From NCBI GenBank assembly GCA_036245525.1, contig BTPG01000008.1, positions 27,433,568-27,497,567 of the forward strand: a stretch of 64,000 nucleotides of DNA, given 5' to 3'. The notes under the pieces are model-generated. The model was not told the origin of the DNA. It ran no database searches and was given only the letters and a program-made list of their open reading frames with translations. This DNA is from Semisulcospira habei (Eukaryota; Mollusca; Gastropoda; Semisulcospiridae). Shown here piece after piece: positions 51,318 through 63,030 of the stretch. How positions within the stretch are numbered: position 1 is the first letter of the stretch; each line of letters begins with the position of its first letter. The position numbers and the translations under genes are program-made.

Positions 51318-51661
51318 ACTTGCCAAGCGTGTAAAATGCACGAAAACAGCAAAGAGAAAAAATAGTATTGCAAGGACGACAAAAATAAAACAGTTTACTA
51401 AATTTTACGACATATTATTGTTTGTCGTTTTGTTCAGGCGTATGATACGAACGCCATCTCACAATTTCGAAGATTAAAATGATGACTGATAAGTATGCAA
51501 AGAAACAACCAAGAAAAAAAAAAGCCTTGAAAAGACGAGATCAAAACAGTATACTAAATGTTATGACATTTTATTGTTTGTCGTTGTGTTCAGATCGAGT
51601 GAGTTATGACCGACACCTCACATATCGAAGACGAAAAGGGAGACTGCCAAGTTTGTAAAAT

Positions 51662-51695
<34 letters not shown>

Positions 51696-51985
51696 AGCCA
51701 AGAAATAATAGCTTTGAAAGGACGAGATAAAAACACGTATTTACTAAATTTTATGACACGTTATTGTTGGTTGTTTTCTTCATATGGCGTATGTTACAAC
51801 TATCACCTCACAATTTCGGAGACCAATAGAGTGACTGCCAAGAGTAAAAAGTGCAAAGAAACCGCAGCAAAGAAAATATAATGCTTAGAAGGACGAGATC
51901 AAAACAGTTTACTAAATTTTCGAAATTTAGTAAACTGGTTTTATCTGGTCTTTTCAAGGCTTGTTTCTTTTGACTTGATTATTTC
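51318..51985. repeat. Tandem array of family H-related units
   Basis: Four units of about 155-190 bp, each with GCCAAG.GTGTAAAATGCA-like heads, AAAACAGTTTACTAAATTTT, and ACATTATTGTTTGTCG. The last is folded back at ACTAAATTTTCGAAATTTAG. Confidence 0.75.
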
Positions 51986-52099
51986 TGTGCATTAGCACAC
52001 TTTAAAAAAGTGCACAAACAGCATGAAGAACAGTGCGTTCATTATCTTTTGGGGAAGAGAGATAAATAAACCATTGTCCTTCTTATTTGCTTGTCTACG

Positions 52100-52295
52100 T
52101 TATCCTTTTCAGCGCCAGTGGACGCAAATTGTGTTTCTGAAATCTTTGTTAGTTCAACGTCCAAAAATCTCCAGCCGTCAAGGGAATATGGATGCAAGGT
52201 GGTTTCCCAAGAGGCATAGATCCTCATGACCCCATGAGGATCTATACTCCTGCAGTTGGATGGTGCTCAATTTTTCTCGGCAGTGGAGAGGTTAA
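52100..52295. mobile_element. Family A element A22, hairpin centre deleted
   Basis: TTATCCTTTTCAGCGCCAG to GGCAGTGGAGAGGTTAA. The hairpin core is shortened to CATAGATCCTCATGACC/CCATGAGGATCTATA; the GC-rich apex is gone. Confidence 0.88.
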
Positions 52296-52480
52296 AATGA
52301 ATAACATTGGTAAACTGTTCGTGCTAATCCTTTGTTTCTTTATTTGTTGGTTATCTTTCCTTCAATGGTACACTGTGGAAATTATTGGCCACTTTGCAGT
52401 GAGTCTGTATATACAAAGTAGCGTTCGAAATCAGTCCTATTGAGTATTAGACTCAGCTCTAATAATACCAGAAATCTGAG

Positions 52481-52630
<150 letters not shown>

Positions 52631-52752
52631 TTATTTTTCAACGGTAAAAAGTTTTGACAGAAAACAAATCGTCATTTTACAAACTTGCCGTTGCTAACAT
52701 CTACAGGATAAAAAAGAAGGGAAACTATAAAATATATATGTACATACAAAAC

Positions 52753-52755
<3 letters not shown>

Positions 52756-52847
<92 letters not shown>
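52756..52847. repeat. (GA)n microsatellite
   Basis: 45 GA units, followed by C-rich and A-rich low complexity to 52967. Confidence 0.97.
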
Positions 52848-52849
<2 letters not shown>

Positions 52850-53012
52850 AAAATAACTGAAAAACTCCCCCCCCCCCCCCAACAACAAACAACCCCCCAC
52901 CCCCACCCCCCACCCCGAAACACCCCAACCCTACCCCCTCCCCCCCCCAAAAAAAAAAAAAAAAAAATGTTATGTGATGAATTTGTATTTGCGTTTCAGA
53001 ACCTTCTAGAGA

Positions 53013-53570
53013 ATGAGGAGGCATCTGGCTCACTACACTGCTCTGATTCTTCTCATGGCTGTGGCCGGCTTTCTGTGGGTGACCTTACCCCTCCGTTACT
53101 CGGATAGCGTCGTCACAAAATCCATCCCTGCCGACGCACAGTTTCAGCCGGCCCCTGGCTGGACAGATAACAACCAGTTTCAGCCAGATGTAGACAAAAC
53201 ACTATCTACAAGTCTGAAGTTCGAGACCTATCGTAGCCGTGGTGTAGGGTGTGCCACCAAGGACTTCTCCACAGCTGTTGAGGACACGGACACGATTCAC
53301 AAACTCAGCTTCAGAGCCAACATCCCGTTAGAAGACAGTAAGCTGATTAAAAAATCCAGACACTTCATCCCTAGAACTTCAGTGGTGAATCCACTGGTGA
53401 CTGAGTATTTTCTAGAACCCAGAGAACTGTGTGATGGCCCGTCTGGAGCTCCGTACATTCTGTTTCTCATTCCCTCGCTGTCGGCACACGTGGAGATGCG
53501 GCGGGTGATTCGGGAGACGTGGGGCAGTGTGGTTAGACAGCCTTGGCCTGGCACAGTCAACTTGCCTCAG
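53013..53570 (+). CDS. GT31 gene, coding exon 1
   Basis: Residues 1-186: signal anchor, stem region, and the first GT31 block ending VNLPQ. The ATG lies 13 nt into the exon. Reading past the donor runs into Val/Cys repeat translated from (GT)n, which supports splicing here. Confidence 0.9.
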
Positions 53571-53697
53571 GTTCGAGCCCTTTCGTCTATTTGTGTCTGT
53601 GTGTGTGGTGCGTGCGTGCGTGCGTGCGTGTGTGTGTGCGTGCATGCGTGTGTGTGTGTGTGTGTGTTTGTATATGTATGTGTGTGTGTGTGCATGT

Positions 53698-53782
<85 letters not shown>

Positions 53783-55121
53783 GACAAATTAAAACAAGAT
53801 GGGATGATCCATCCCATAGCTGTTCCTATTTTTAAGCTTATCCTTTCGCGACAAATGGCCGGCGTACCACGACATGACTATTTCACGAAGCATCATTTCA
53901 CTTCTCCTCTGACGTCACTGGCTTTGGGCATACATGCCACTGTACGCGCTCCGCCGCGTCGCGTTTTAAAGTTGTTACTATTTTATAAATAGTAACAACA
54001 ACAAAACACTATAATTACTTCATAAAAGGTTACGAGGTGGAAAATGGTAGAAGGTGGTCCGTGTGTTAAAGTCGCTTAAAATGATTTTTAAAAGCCCCAC
54101 ATGTACGTGACCCAATGAACGTTGGCGGGATACGTGAACTGTAACATCGGTTTGATTCGCTATATTGTTTTCTTAACGTACATACATGTATAGTAGCCAA
54201 TCCCGCACTGACGAGCAAAAGAAATGCGACATTTTTGAAATGTGGCATTTCTGCGAGATTTTTTTAATTAAAAAAAAAATGTCACATTTCTTTGTCGTTT
54301 TTAATGCGACATTTTTGAAAATCATCGGAAACACTAAAGTGTTTCCGATGATTCCAAAAATGTCGCATTTCTTTTGCTCGTCAGTGTATTTGGCTGTGAC
54401 TGTCCTCAGATCTTTTTTTTTGGTATTTTGTTATTGGCAGGTTCGGATAGTCTTCGTGTTTGGAATGAGCACCAACGTTAACGAGTCGTCTGTCCTTAAA
54501 CACGAGCACAGACTGTGGGGGGACGTGGTGTTCGCGGACTTTGTCGACTCCTACCGTAATCTCACCCTCAAGTCCCTGACCAGCCTACACTGGGCAAGCA
54601 CGCGGTGCTCTGGAGCCAAGTTCGTCATGAAAGTCGATGAGGACACTTTTGTCAACATCCCCTACCTCATGGAGTTTCTCCTGTATCATGAAGAGTCTGT
54701 AAAGTACAGCATCATAGGTTATGCCATCAACAACCCGGTCAGCGTCCGGTCCGGGAAATGGCGCGTGGGGTTTACGTCTTACCCTCTGCCGGTCTTTCCG
54801 AGGTACGTCTACGGTCACAGTTACGTCATATCGCAGGACGTACTCAAAGATCTGGTGCGTGTGTCCCAGTACATTCCCTTCGTTCCTGTGGAGGACGCGT
54901 TTGTGACAGGCGTTCTGGCGCACGTTATGAACTTTACACGCTTGCACAATGCGCTGTTTGCTACCCTAGCCACGCGACCATACACGTGCGCTATTGTGAA
55001 AAACGCGAAGGCGACAGTCACGCGAGTTAACGAGACTATACACCGCAAGATCTGGGATGCTGTAGGATCTAGCACCTGTACCTACGATCTTCTCGATAAA
55101 ATTAATTTACGGTCCGGCTGA
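53013..55121 (+). CDS. Beta-1,3-galactosyltransferase-like glycosyltransferase (GT31), 2 coding exons
   Basis: A Golgi type II membrane glycosyltransferase that would transfer a sugar from a UDP donor in beta-1,3 linkage; the exact substrate cannot be read from sequence. Join 53013-53570 and 54441-55121 (phase 0): 412 residues, usual GT31 size. Residues 8-27 form one hydrophobic signal anchor after MRRH. GT31 motifs in order: RRVIRETWG (163-171), RIVFVFG (188-194), MKVDEDTFVN with the DED metal/UDP motif at 252-254, YPLPVFPRYVYGHSYVIS (300-317) and EDAFVTGV (337-344). N-glycosylation sequons lie at 200, 226, 350 and 383. The exon begins near 53000 after tttcag, so a 5' non-coding exon is expected upstream. 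Intron 1 has a weak donor (cag/gttcga), a 180-bp (GT)n tract and a palindromic element. No AATAAA is obvious close downstream. Confidence 0.93.
53598..53780. repeat. (GT)n microsatellite in GT31 intron
   Basis: GT/GC run beginning 28 bp after the exon 1 donor. Confidence 0.97.
54206..54391. mobile_element. Family I element with internal duplication, GT31 intron
   Basis: Same ends (CTGACGAGCAAAAGAAATGC ... CTCGTCAGTGTA). Inside, the ATGCGACATTTTTGAAA segment is duplicated, giving nested inverted repeats. Confidence 0.85.
54441..55121 (+). CDS. GT31 gene, coding exon 2
   Basis: Residues 187-412 and a TGA stop: the catalytic half with the DED and EDAFVTG motifs. Acceptor is gttattggcag. Confidence 0.93.
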   Translation, partial: VRIVFVFGMSTNVNESSVLKHEHRLWGDVVFADFVDSYRNLTLKSLTSLHWASTRCSGAKFVMKVDEDTFVNIPYLMEFLLYHEESVKYSIIGYAINNPVSVRSGKWRVGFTSYPLPVFPRYVYGHSYVISQDVLKDLVRVSQYIPFVPVEDAFVTGVLAHVMNFTRLHNALFATLATRPYTCAIVKNAKATVTRVNETIHRKIWDAVGSSTCTYDLLDKINLRSG

Positions 55122-55144
55122 CATACTGGTCATATCAAACCGAA

Positions 55145-55215
55145 AAGGGGACTGCCATGCGTGTAAATTGCAAAGAAAATCCCAAAAGAGAAAGAAACAC
55201 GCTTCGGAAAGTACA
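55145..55215. repeat. Family H left-end fragment
   Basis: GGGGACTGCCATGCGTG, AAATTGCAAAGAAAATCCC, AAGAAACACGCTTCGG just downstream of the GT31 stop. Confidence 0.7.
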
Positions 55216-55785
55216 ATTACACACCACTGTTTTAATCAATAGCTGCAGAACTGTCGAACAGCGTTGCTCAGACGGCTACGCCGTTATACGACACTTTCGC
55301 AGCTATTATGCGGGGCGCCTTGAATGAGTTACTACATCGCCAGTTGTGCAGTTTTGTGAAACACAACGGCCACTCTCTAATGGTCCATTTTAACCAAAGA
55401 GGGAGGAATCCAAGAGTTGTGTGCCCCTGACCAACCGTGAGCGTCAGTGGCATAGCACGTTATGTTCTATTGACGGTCGGAGACACTCAGGGGCACACAA
55501 CTCGTGGATTTACTCCCCCCCTCACCCCCCCCCCCCACCCGGCCCCCCCCCCACCCCCCTTTGTGCTTTAACGCGCAAAAATGACGTTTACTGACGCATG
55601 ATCGAGACGGGGTCCGGGCCAAACAAAGTCCAGATCGACCTGGCGTTAGAAAGTCGTAATTTCCGGTCGATTTGACGTAGTAGGGAACATCTGGCGTGCA
55701 ACACCGGGCTCTGGTATGTTTGCAGTGAGCGTGACGGGGACCTCAACCCCATGACAGACAAGAAAAATGACAGCACCATCCAACT

Positions 55786-55830
55786 GCAAGAGGCATAGAT
55801 CCTCATGAACCCCCTCTTGTTGACGCCTCT
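55786..55830. repeat. Half of a family A hairpin
   Basis: GCAAGAGGCATAGATCCTCA then ACCCCCTC; the right arm is deleted. Confidence 0.8.
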
Positions 55831-55948
55831 TTAAATTTATGTTCCTAGGACGACTGGGGATTTTTTAATGGCATTGAATAAATGGAGATTTCAGAAACAC
55901 AATCTGCGACGACAAGCAGGGAACGTATTTTTTTAATCAGTGAAAGAT

Positions 55949-56004
55949 CCCAGTGCGCAGAGGCCATCGGGCCGACGTCGGTCAGACGGCCTTTTTCGCA
56001 CTGG
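55949..56004. repeat. Minimal family C element C10 (56 bp)
   Basis: CCCAGTGCGCAGAGGCCATC to GGCCTTTTTCGCACTGG with a short centre. Confidence 0.85.
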
Positions 56005-56186
56005 ATGTCAATTTTTAAAAAAATGTGCCGATGTGCAACACCGACCAAGCTGTTGCAAAATGTCATTGCTTTTTGTCTTATCTGTCTGTCTATTACGTTC
56101 AGCAGCTGTGGAATAAATAATACTATATCTGTCCTTGTATTATCGTTTTCGGCAGAGCGTGTTTTGTTTATGCGACCTCGTTTGTA

Positions 56187-56188
<2 letters not shown>

Positions 56189-56280
<92 letters not shown>
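56189..56280. repeat. (GA)n microsatellite
   Basis: 45 GA units directly abutting the LINE's (GATGAT)n tail. Confidence 0.97.
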
Positions 56281-56283
<3 letters not shown>

Positions 56284-57464
56284 TGATGATGATGATGAAA
56301 TCTTTTATTCAGGATAAAGCTATTAGGCAACTCAATGCCTGTCTTACAAGCTGTCCTGTAAACAAAACGGAACATACCAGGAAAACAAACACAGCATACC
56401 CAAAAAAAATCACGGAAAAAAAAATTACGAACACAATAGGTGAATTATTTAAAGGAGAAAAAAAATGGCATTGGAGAATTTGTAACTGCCACCGATTCAA
56501 AAAGCAAGGGAAATAAATTAGTGCATAGCATTAATATTATACTCATCTAAGACAGTGTAATAGAATCAGCAGCATCAATAGCATATATCAATACCGACAA
56601 TACAATAGATGTTCAGTTAGCAAATGTATGGAGAAAGAGAAAATGGTTTACGTTAACGTGTTATCAGCAGTATTTACACTATTATGTTTAAATGTCGAAC
56701 TGGGAAGTCACGCTGATTGGAAGTAAGTGTGCAAAGCACGTTTAAAATAAGTTTTACCTGAAAATGATTTAATGTTTAAAGGCAATGAGTTCCAGTCAGA
56801 ACTACCTAAAAATAGGCTTGCCTTATATATATCTAATCTATCCTGGCGCGGGGTAAATGAAGCAAGCCATTCCTCGTCTTAAGCTGATGCCTAGGGCTTA
56901 AGTTAAATAGCCTGCACAGATTCTGGGGCTTGAAAATGAAATATTTTGTGCATGAGGACGCATTTGTTAAATTGAAGTTCTTGTTTCAGTGGAAGCAGGC
57001 CAAGGGTTTTTATTTTTCGTCTGTGGAAGTAGGGTTTGGAATAATTATTTTAACTGAACGACGATACAATGAGTTGATTTTTTTAAAATATGAAGTTCAC
57101 TGCATTCGTCCCACAAAGAGGACGCATAGTCACAGTGGTTTTTAATGCGTGCGTGAAAGAACAACGTACAGCACTTTGTACTAAGAATATGTCTAAGTTT
57201 AGAGAGCAGAAATACATTCCTGGGCAAGGTTGTAGATATGCGGCGACCAGTTGAGCTGGTCGTCAATTACAACTCCCAGTAGGAGGTGCTTGGATGCTTG
57301 TTGGATAGGTTTATTGCAAAGTGACAGTTTCAGAGGGGCAGGATTTAGCTGATGCTTTTGGCGGGTTGTTATCAACATGCTTTTGGGTTAGAAGTACTGA
57401 TTAGCATGCGATTTTGCTTACACCAATCTGACACTTGATCGAGACTTTGCTGGAGGATATTACA
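56281..57464 (-). pseudogene. LINE remnant, 3' part (C-terminal RT region, 3' UTR, GATGAT tail)
   Basis: On the minus strand, from 57464 downward, the frame reads NILQQSLDQVSDWCKQNRML, then in shifted frames LSTKCCTLFFHARIKNHCDY (57200 region), the familiar post-active-site part of CR1/Jockey-type reverse transcriptases. The 3' UTR ends in AATAAAAGATTTC, then (ATC)n at 56281-56300, then (CT)n. Several frameshifts and stops make it dead. Confidence 0.8.
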
Positions 57465-57466
57465 TA

Positions 57467-58819
57467 CTAATGGTCAAAACTTAAGGGCCACTTTTTATCG
57501 CAGACTCACCGACAACACCACACAAATAATGTAACAATATTTGGAGTCAGTACTTTGCTAATTTATTCAGTAACAATTTCATTTGAGTTTTGAGTCAATC
57601 AAGCAATTGTAACAACAGCAGTACGCTAGAATGTTCACCCACCCCTCAAGGTACTCATCCATCACACGGGCGCGATGAGGTCGAGCGTTGTGCTGCAGAA
57701 CAGCATTGTCGCCTATGGCTTGGAAAGCTGGCTGGATGAGGGGCTGCACCATCTCGTCCCGATAGCGCAGTCCAGTCAGGGTGCCTCGGATGACGTGGTG
57801 GTGGTGGTGGTGGTGGTGGTGGGGGGGGGGGGGGGGTCCTGCCTTCCCTGCTGAAGATTGCCCAGACCATGACAGAGCCTCCTCCGTAGCGATCCACCTC
57901 TTGGATGCATCCATCCGTGAATTACTCGCCCTGGTGTCTCCACAGACCCTCACCCTGCCGTCGTTGAAGGACACAGTGAACCGTGACTCATCAGTAAACA
58001 GAACCTGAGTCCACTGGAGTCTGTTCCACCTCACATTTTGACGACACCAGGCAACAAGGGCACTGCGATGAGCTGGAGTGAGTGGTATTCTCACTGCTGC
58101 TATGCATGAAGCCAGGCCAATTTTGCGCAGACGTCGGCAGACTGTGCTTCTGCTGACATTAACGTTTGCAGCTTGCATCAGTTGACGTCGCAGAGTGGTT
58201 GACGTGACAGTTCGGTTGCGCAGAGCCGCCACACAGAGATATCTGTCCTCCCTTCTGCTGGTGCAGCGCGGGCGTCCTGAGCAGGGTCGTCGTTCTGTCC
58301 TTCCAGTTTCTTGGAATCGTGCCAGCAGCCTCTGGATCACTGAATGGGACACCCCAAGACGTCTCCCAACTTCTTGTCCGGAAATTCCATCCTGCAGTCA
58401 TGCTAGCGCCCGGCCTTGATCTACTGGCGTTAGGCTTCGTCGTGGTGGCATGGTTAGGAAAGTGACAACTATACCCCTACTGTACCGGTATTTGTAGCGA
58501 AACAGAAGTGCTCAGTGTTCACGACTGACCCCTTTAGCACGTGCATCACGACTTTACCGAGTTTTTCCACCTGACTGCCACTGGTACGCTTGCCAATATC
58601 GCACAGCTTTTCACAAAAACTGACGATGTTTCACGTGCATTTGACACGTTCGTGGAAATTGATGAATTGTTGTCTATTGCCCGGTTCCCTGTACAGTGGA
58701 CTGTCTAAGGTCAACTTTTAACCCATGTGGATCGAACGAACAGTGTATATTATTAGCGTACTTGCGACGATAAACAATGACACAAAAAAGTGGGATGGCC
58801 CTTAAGTTTTGACCATTAG
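57467..58819 (-). mobile_element. Tc1-like DNA transposon (1353 bp) inserted in a LINE
   Basis: Terminal inverted repeats (CTAATGGTCAAAACTTAAGG...) lie at both ends. TA target duplications are at 57465-57466 and 58820-58821. Size and coding content fit the Tc1 family. It splits the LINE reverse transcriptase, giving the order LINE first, Tc1 second. Confidence 0.93.
57579..58451 (-). pseudogene. Tc1-like transposase, inactivated
   Basis: Starts MPPRRSLTPVDQGRALA at 58451. An in-frame TGA at 58401 interrupts it, then the helix-turn-helix GQEVGRRLGVSHSVIQRLLA and the first catalytic Asp in LFTDESRF follow. Frameshifts flank DRYGGGSVMVWAIFS, where a (GGT)n/poly-G expansion (57796-57835) has grown. 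The second catalytic Asp is missing: the usual HDNARPH reads LQHNARPH. The C-terminal DDE portion is lost before the terminal repeat. Confidence 0.9.
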
Positions 58820-58821
58820 TA

Positions 58822-59045
58822 TATTTAGCGTTGTTTCACGTTTGTCTGATGTATGCAGCGTTGAATCGTCAGCAAAGAGTTCGCATTTTACCTCAGGATT
58901 TGAGATGGAAAGAGGCAGGTCATTGATGAATAAAGAAAATAAAAGAGGCCCGAGGATAGATCCTTGGGAGACCTTCCTCCTCCAGGAAAGGAATTGCTGT
59001 CTGTCTATACGTCGGCGTTTTTGTAGCGATTTCTTTATTTGCAGG
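58822..59045 (-). pseudogene. LINE remnant, RT active-site part
   Basis: Minus strand reads DRQQFLSWRRKVSQGSILGP, LLFSLFINDLPLS and FADDSTLHTS: the conserved QGSxLGPLLF and FADD motifs of a non-LTR reverse transcriptase. It continues at 57464 beyond the Tc1-like insertion, but in another frame. The upstream limit near 59045 is where similarity fades. Confidence 0.85.
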
Positions 59046-59239
59046 ATGGGGAAGCTACCCCCACGCCCAACCCCCTTGCTAGGAGGACCAGGAGTTTTCT
59101 GTCGGGGTCTCCTTCCCTTAGACCATGTTGGTTCACGGCACCTTATTTCATTCGGTGCACGACTCTCGCGAGGGACCCCCTATCCACCACCCAGGGGACG
59201 CTCCTCAACGCCATATGGTCCCAGCGCGAGGTACCCTCT

Positions 59240-59302
59240 GCAAGAGATACAGATTCTCATGAGCCTCTGCGGCCTACCACTCATGAAAATCTACGTCTCT
59301 TG
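59240..59302. repeat. Hairpin family A copy A24
   Basis: GCAAGAGATACAGATTCTCA and TGAAAATCTACGTCTCTTGC; the apex is decayed. Confidence 0.82.
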
Positions 59303-59759
59303 CTGACTAGCTTTCTCACCAATTTTCTTTCACTTCCTCCGGAGGAAGACATAGGAGGTCTAAGCACGAGAATACCAGTGGACACAATGTACATTGAACG
59401 GTTTCGTAAGCAATAAATGAGCGAACTGACCCGTTATACGTTACACAGCCTGCTTGCGGTCGGGTAAATGTGTGTTGGTGGCGGTTTGATATTGCGTAAT
59501 CGTTGTTTGTTAATGGTGGGGGCTGATTGGGGTTCCTGAAATTAACGGCAATGACGAATATGCGGGAACGGTCGTGCCAATGGTTTGTAGCCGATCTGAC
59601 CCCCCCCTCTCCCCCCCCCCACCCGCCCCCCTCCCCCCCATCCCCCCCCCCCCTCGCCACCGACCATCCATCTCTCCCCTTGAAACCTGCTGGCCTGAAA
59701 AGCGTGATATTTTGAAAACGTGAGGCAGAAAACTGCACGATGTCTTGTTTGGGCGCCCC

Positions 59760-59760
<1 letters not shown>

Positions 59761-59794
<34 letters not shown>

Positions 59795-59860
59795 GATTTG
59801 TTAAGCGCTTATTATAAAAGTAGCTCTAACAGCTGATACAAAGTTCTTGGCGGGGTGCAC
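59761..59860. repeat. (TAA)n and SINE-like head
   Basis: (TAA)11 then AAAGATTTGTTAAGCGCTTA, like the elements at 2743 and 37895. Confidence 0.65.
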
Positions 59861-60217
59861 ATGTGTACTACAAAATACGACTCCCCCCCCCCCCCACCCC
59901 CCTCAGTCCCCACCCCTCCCCGCCCCCCGCTAAATAACTGAACCGAGCTAGTGTTTGATGTGAACGCAAACTACTGACCATTTAAGACTACAAACCTGTC
60001 GCATTCACTGGTGCGGCTATAGCAATTTAAACATAATTTAATATGAAATGAAAACATTTGGAATTGACGAATCTTACACAATTTCATGCTGCAGTTCTCA
60101 TAGCCAGAAAAGCGTTGCAGCATGATTTACGATAAGTACATATGAACTTAGAAAGCGCGGGGGGTACAATGACAAAATGGGCTGTTGCGGCCGCATTGTT
60201 TTGCTTGATACGTAGAC

Positions 60218-60329
60218 TCAGTGCGCAAAATGTCCTCGGGCCGATGAAGGCCGCAGTTTGGCCCGCGCACCACTGTGCGCGGGCCAAACTGCGGCCTTCA
60301 TCGGCCCGAATGCTTTTTTTTCTACTGGG
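60218..60329. repeat. Hairpin family C copy C11
   Basis: GCCGATGAAGGCCGCAGTTT pairs perfectly with the right arm; changes relative to C1 appear in both arms. Confidence 0.94.
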
Positions 60330-60390
60330 TTATGCGTGATAGTGTGCGATTCAGTCTAGACTGGACTTAAGACTCTAAGCCGAAGGTTCA

Positions 60391-60466
60391 CCTGGTCTGT
60401 GAGTTTAGACATGACCTCACGGCGGCTTGAAGCCGTAAGATTCAAAATCACAGACAAGCACACACA
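60391..60466. repeat. Hairpin family D copy D20
   Basis: CCTGGTCTGTGAGTTTAGAC and AAAATCACAGACAAGCACAC. Confidence 0.85.
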
Positions 60467-61110
60467 CCTCTCCATTTTGTCAGCATAGCACGGGTGAGCG
60501 GTGTCCCATTCCAGGGCTCACGGAACAATAGTGCACGTGAGTGGGTGGGCGAGTTTGTTATTATCCAGAAACCGACAACGCAACAGAAACTTGAAGCCCA
60601 GCTAGACAAAAGAATGCGCTGAACGTCGTCAGTAAGACCTTTTCCACAGGCCTGAGTAACATGTGCAACAGTCTACGCTTGCAACGTTTGGTCCGAGCTA
60701 CGGCTTTTCTTAAAGCACAACGTTAAGACTAAGGAACTCAGTCCGACCGAGGGCAAAGAAAAAGATATCAAAAATATTTCTGCTCTCAGTTTCAATAATT
60801 TAATGTCATTTGTTAATTGTCATGTAATGAATACTTTTCTGTTCCGGTTCATATCATAGCCGATTACTGAACTTCGGTTCAGGTCAATATCATAGATTAT
60901 TGAACTGGCTAAATTGATTCCTTGAAACCTGAACAAGCAATCAATCCCACCGTCCATTATTTACTAGTTGTGTACGCTAGAGGTAGGTCTCCATGCGATT
61001 CACTCAGTACTGAAACAACGGCAATAGCGAGTCAACGGTCTTTTGATAGCCAGAACAAATCTTATCGCTGCCGTGTTTCAAGAAAGCGACGCACTGCTGA
61101 GCGCCTGAGG

Positions 61111-61114
<4 letters not shown>

Positions 61115-61163
<49 letters not shown>

Positions 61164-61165
61164 GT
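61115..61165. repeat. Poly-T/poly-G block
   Basis: 27 T followed by about 22 G; the exact length is uncertain in any assembly. Confidence 0.9.
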
Positions 61166-61371
61166 TGTCATGCTGTCCGTCGAATTCATGCCTCGGTTAC
61201 AATAACATAAGTTCTACTAGAATAGACCAACACGTTTTGGGGATGAAATGTCAATCAGACTTAGCCTCTCGACAAATCAAAACGCTGTAGACCACGTCCG
61301 CCTTCTCACTGCCAAGCAGACGGTCCGGCATAAATAACATCAATCCAGAGTTGCCACATTCTTTCTGCCAA

Positions 61372-61505
61372 TGAAGATAAGTAGCGGCTAATCTCTCTGT
61401 TTGTTTGTTTGTCTATTTTGACAAAGGGTATTTACCCGAAATATTAATAAATTGTGTTGTACCCGTCTTTTCTAAGCGTGTTTCTTTCTCCGTTGGGTAC
61501 TTCTT
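61372..61505. repeat. Family H right half
   Basis: GAAGATAAGTAGCGGCTAATC to CCGTTGGGTACTTC matches, in reverse complement, the left half of the element at 20893. Confidence 0.88.
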
Positions 61506-62889
61506 TCTTTATAAATAACATCGGATGTTTATGCTTGCGGGGCACGGAGGAGCATAGATGTTTCCACTTATTTTCAGTAGCCAATTTCGGCGGTATTGCC
61601 CGGGAAACACTGTTGTTATGGGGAGTGTAAATCATTTTTCTGATACCCTAATCCATATTCAGGTGAAGAATTTTTCCATTCCCGAAGGGCACGACTGGCA
61701 GACACGAAAGAATGCGAAACTGAGACTGAAAAGCTTGCGGTCGGCCACATGGTCAACTGAACCCCGAGAGAATCACAGTGACATCACCGCGGCTACGTGG
61801 TATGATCGAAATTAAAATTTCTACTTTTCCGTCTTCCACCATAATATTCACAGGACTGACTCGATCGCTTGTACTTACATTGATTTGGTCTGCTAACTTG
61901 GATCGTAGATCTGTCAGTTGTGTGTGACGCATTAGTGCTAAATTGGATCGTAGATCAGATCTGTCAGCCGCTGTGCCGCGTGATGCTTGCATGTACGTTG
62001 ACCCCTTATGGCTGTGAGAGCTGTGAGAGTGAGTGAGAGACGCCTCATTGATGTAAACAGACTAGTGATAGCAGAAATTTTCAGGGGGGTGGAGGGGTGT
62101 GGGGTGGGGGGGGGGGCGTTAAGGGGGGGAAAGAGATTTTTTATATAGACGTCAGAAAAGTGTACTGATTGCCAGCGCTAGAATTACTCGGAACCGGACT
62201 GTGACTCGGTAGCGGAGGAATATGCCGCTCACATGTACGTATAAGATCATCATAATTTCAAACTATAAGCACATACAGACAATTACCATCAGAAAGAGCG
62301 CATAAAAATGTGCGGTCGTGCAAAATTTCAAAGCTCTACCTTTTATATTCACAACTGGACTGATCTGGCGAAATGAGACGATTTTTGCACGCCATAACTG
62401 AAATGCCGCTAACTCAGTTTAGGGTCGAATAACTACAATCTCTTGACTGACAATATCCCCTCTTGCTGTACTGATTAAACCTAATACCTAGTTTGTACTG
62501 ATTATTTTACAGCTCCAATAATGGTATAAGATATGCCATCCTAAAAATGTTTAGTATTTAAAAAAATGAACGCGGCGGCGAATAGCGCGCTTTGGCAGTT
62601 ACTATGCTAGCAGACTACACTCGCGCTCTTGCCGTGGAGCACGCGTTGCATTCGTGCCGGACCCCGACTAAAGGGGCGGAGCCAAGTACAAAATATCGGT
62701 CTATTGGATGGAAATAAGCAGACACTGACAGCCGAAGAGAAGTCAGTATTTGCCGACTGAGGGTCTCTCCAGAATGCCGGAAACCGCCTTTAGTTTGGCA
62801 TCAGTCTGGTTTAGCGTGATTAATTAGTTATCAGGGCGGAAACATCTCTGCCCCGGTAGATAGTCGCATAACGTGAACTCATTGCCCAT
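61506..62889. other. Stretch without a recognised gene
   Basis: A short open frame at 61558-61815 follows an acceptor-like ATTCAG but resembles nothing I know. A G-rich run lies at 62083-62130. A GC-box-like GGGGCGGAG occurs at 62675. Confidence 0.45.
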
Positions 62890-63030
62890 TTAACCCCTTT
62901 ACTGCGGCAATACCGTTCGGCGGAAAAGACGCATAGTTACGCGTCCGTTTTCGTCGAGCGGTATCGCCACGAGCGAAACCGGCATCTTTACTGATTCCGC
63001 CGAAAACGGCCCGGTAACAGTGAAGAGTTT
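62890..63030. mobile_element. Family F element F4
   Basis: TTAACCCCTTTACTGCGGCA; hairpin GATACCG-type arms (AATACCGTTCGGCGGAAAAG / TTTTCGTCGAGCGGTATCG); right end GTAACAGTGAAGAGTTTA. Confidence 0.88.

Noticed and set aside
59527..59715. Pro-rich ORF over C-runs
   Set aside because: Product of poly-C low complexity.
61558..61815. Short ORF after an ATTCAG acceptor-like site
   Set aside because: No partner exon, no similarity recognised; left as unassigned sequence.
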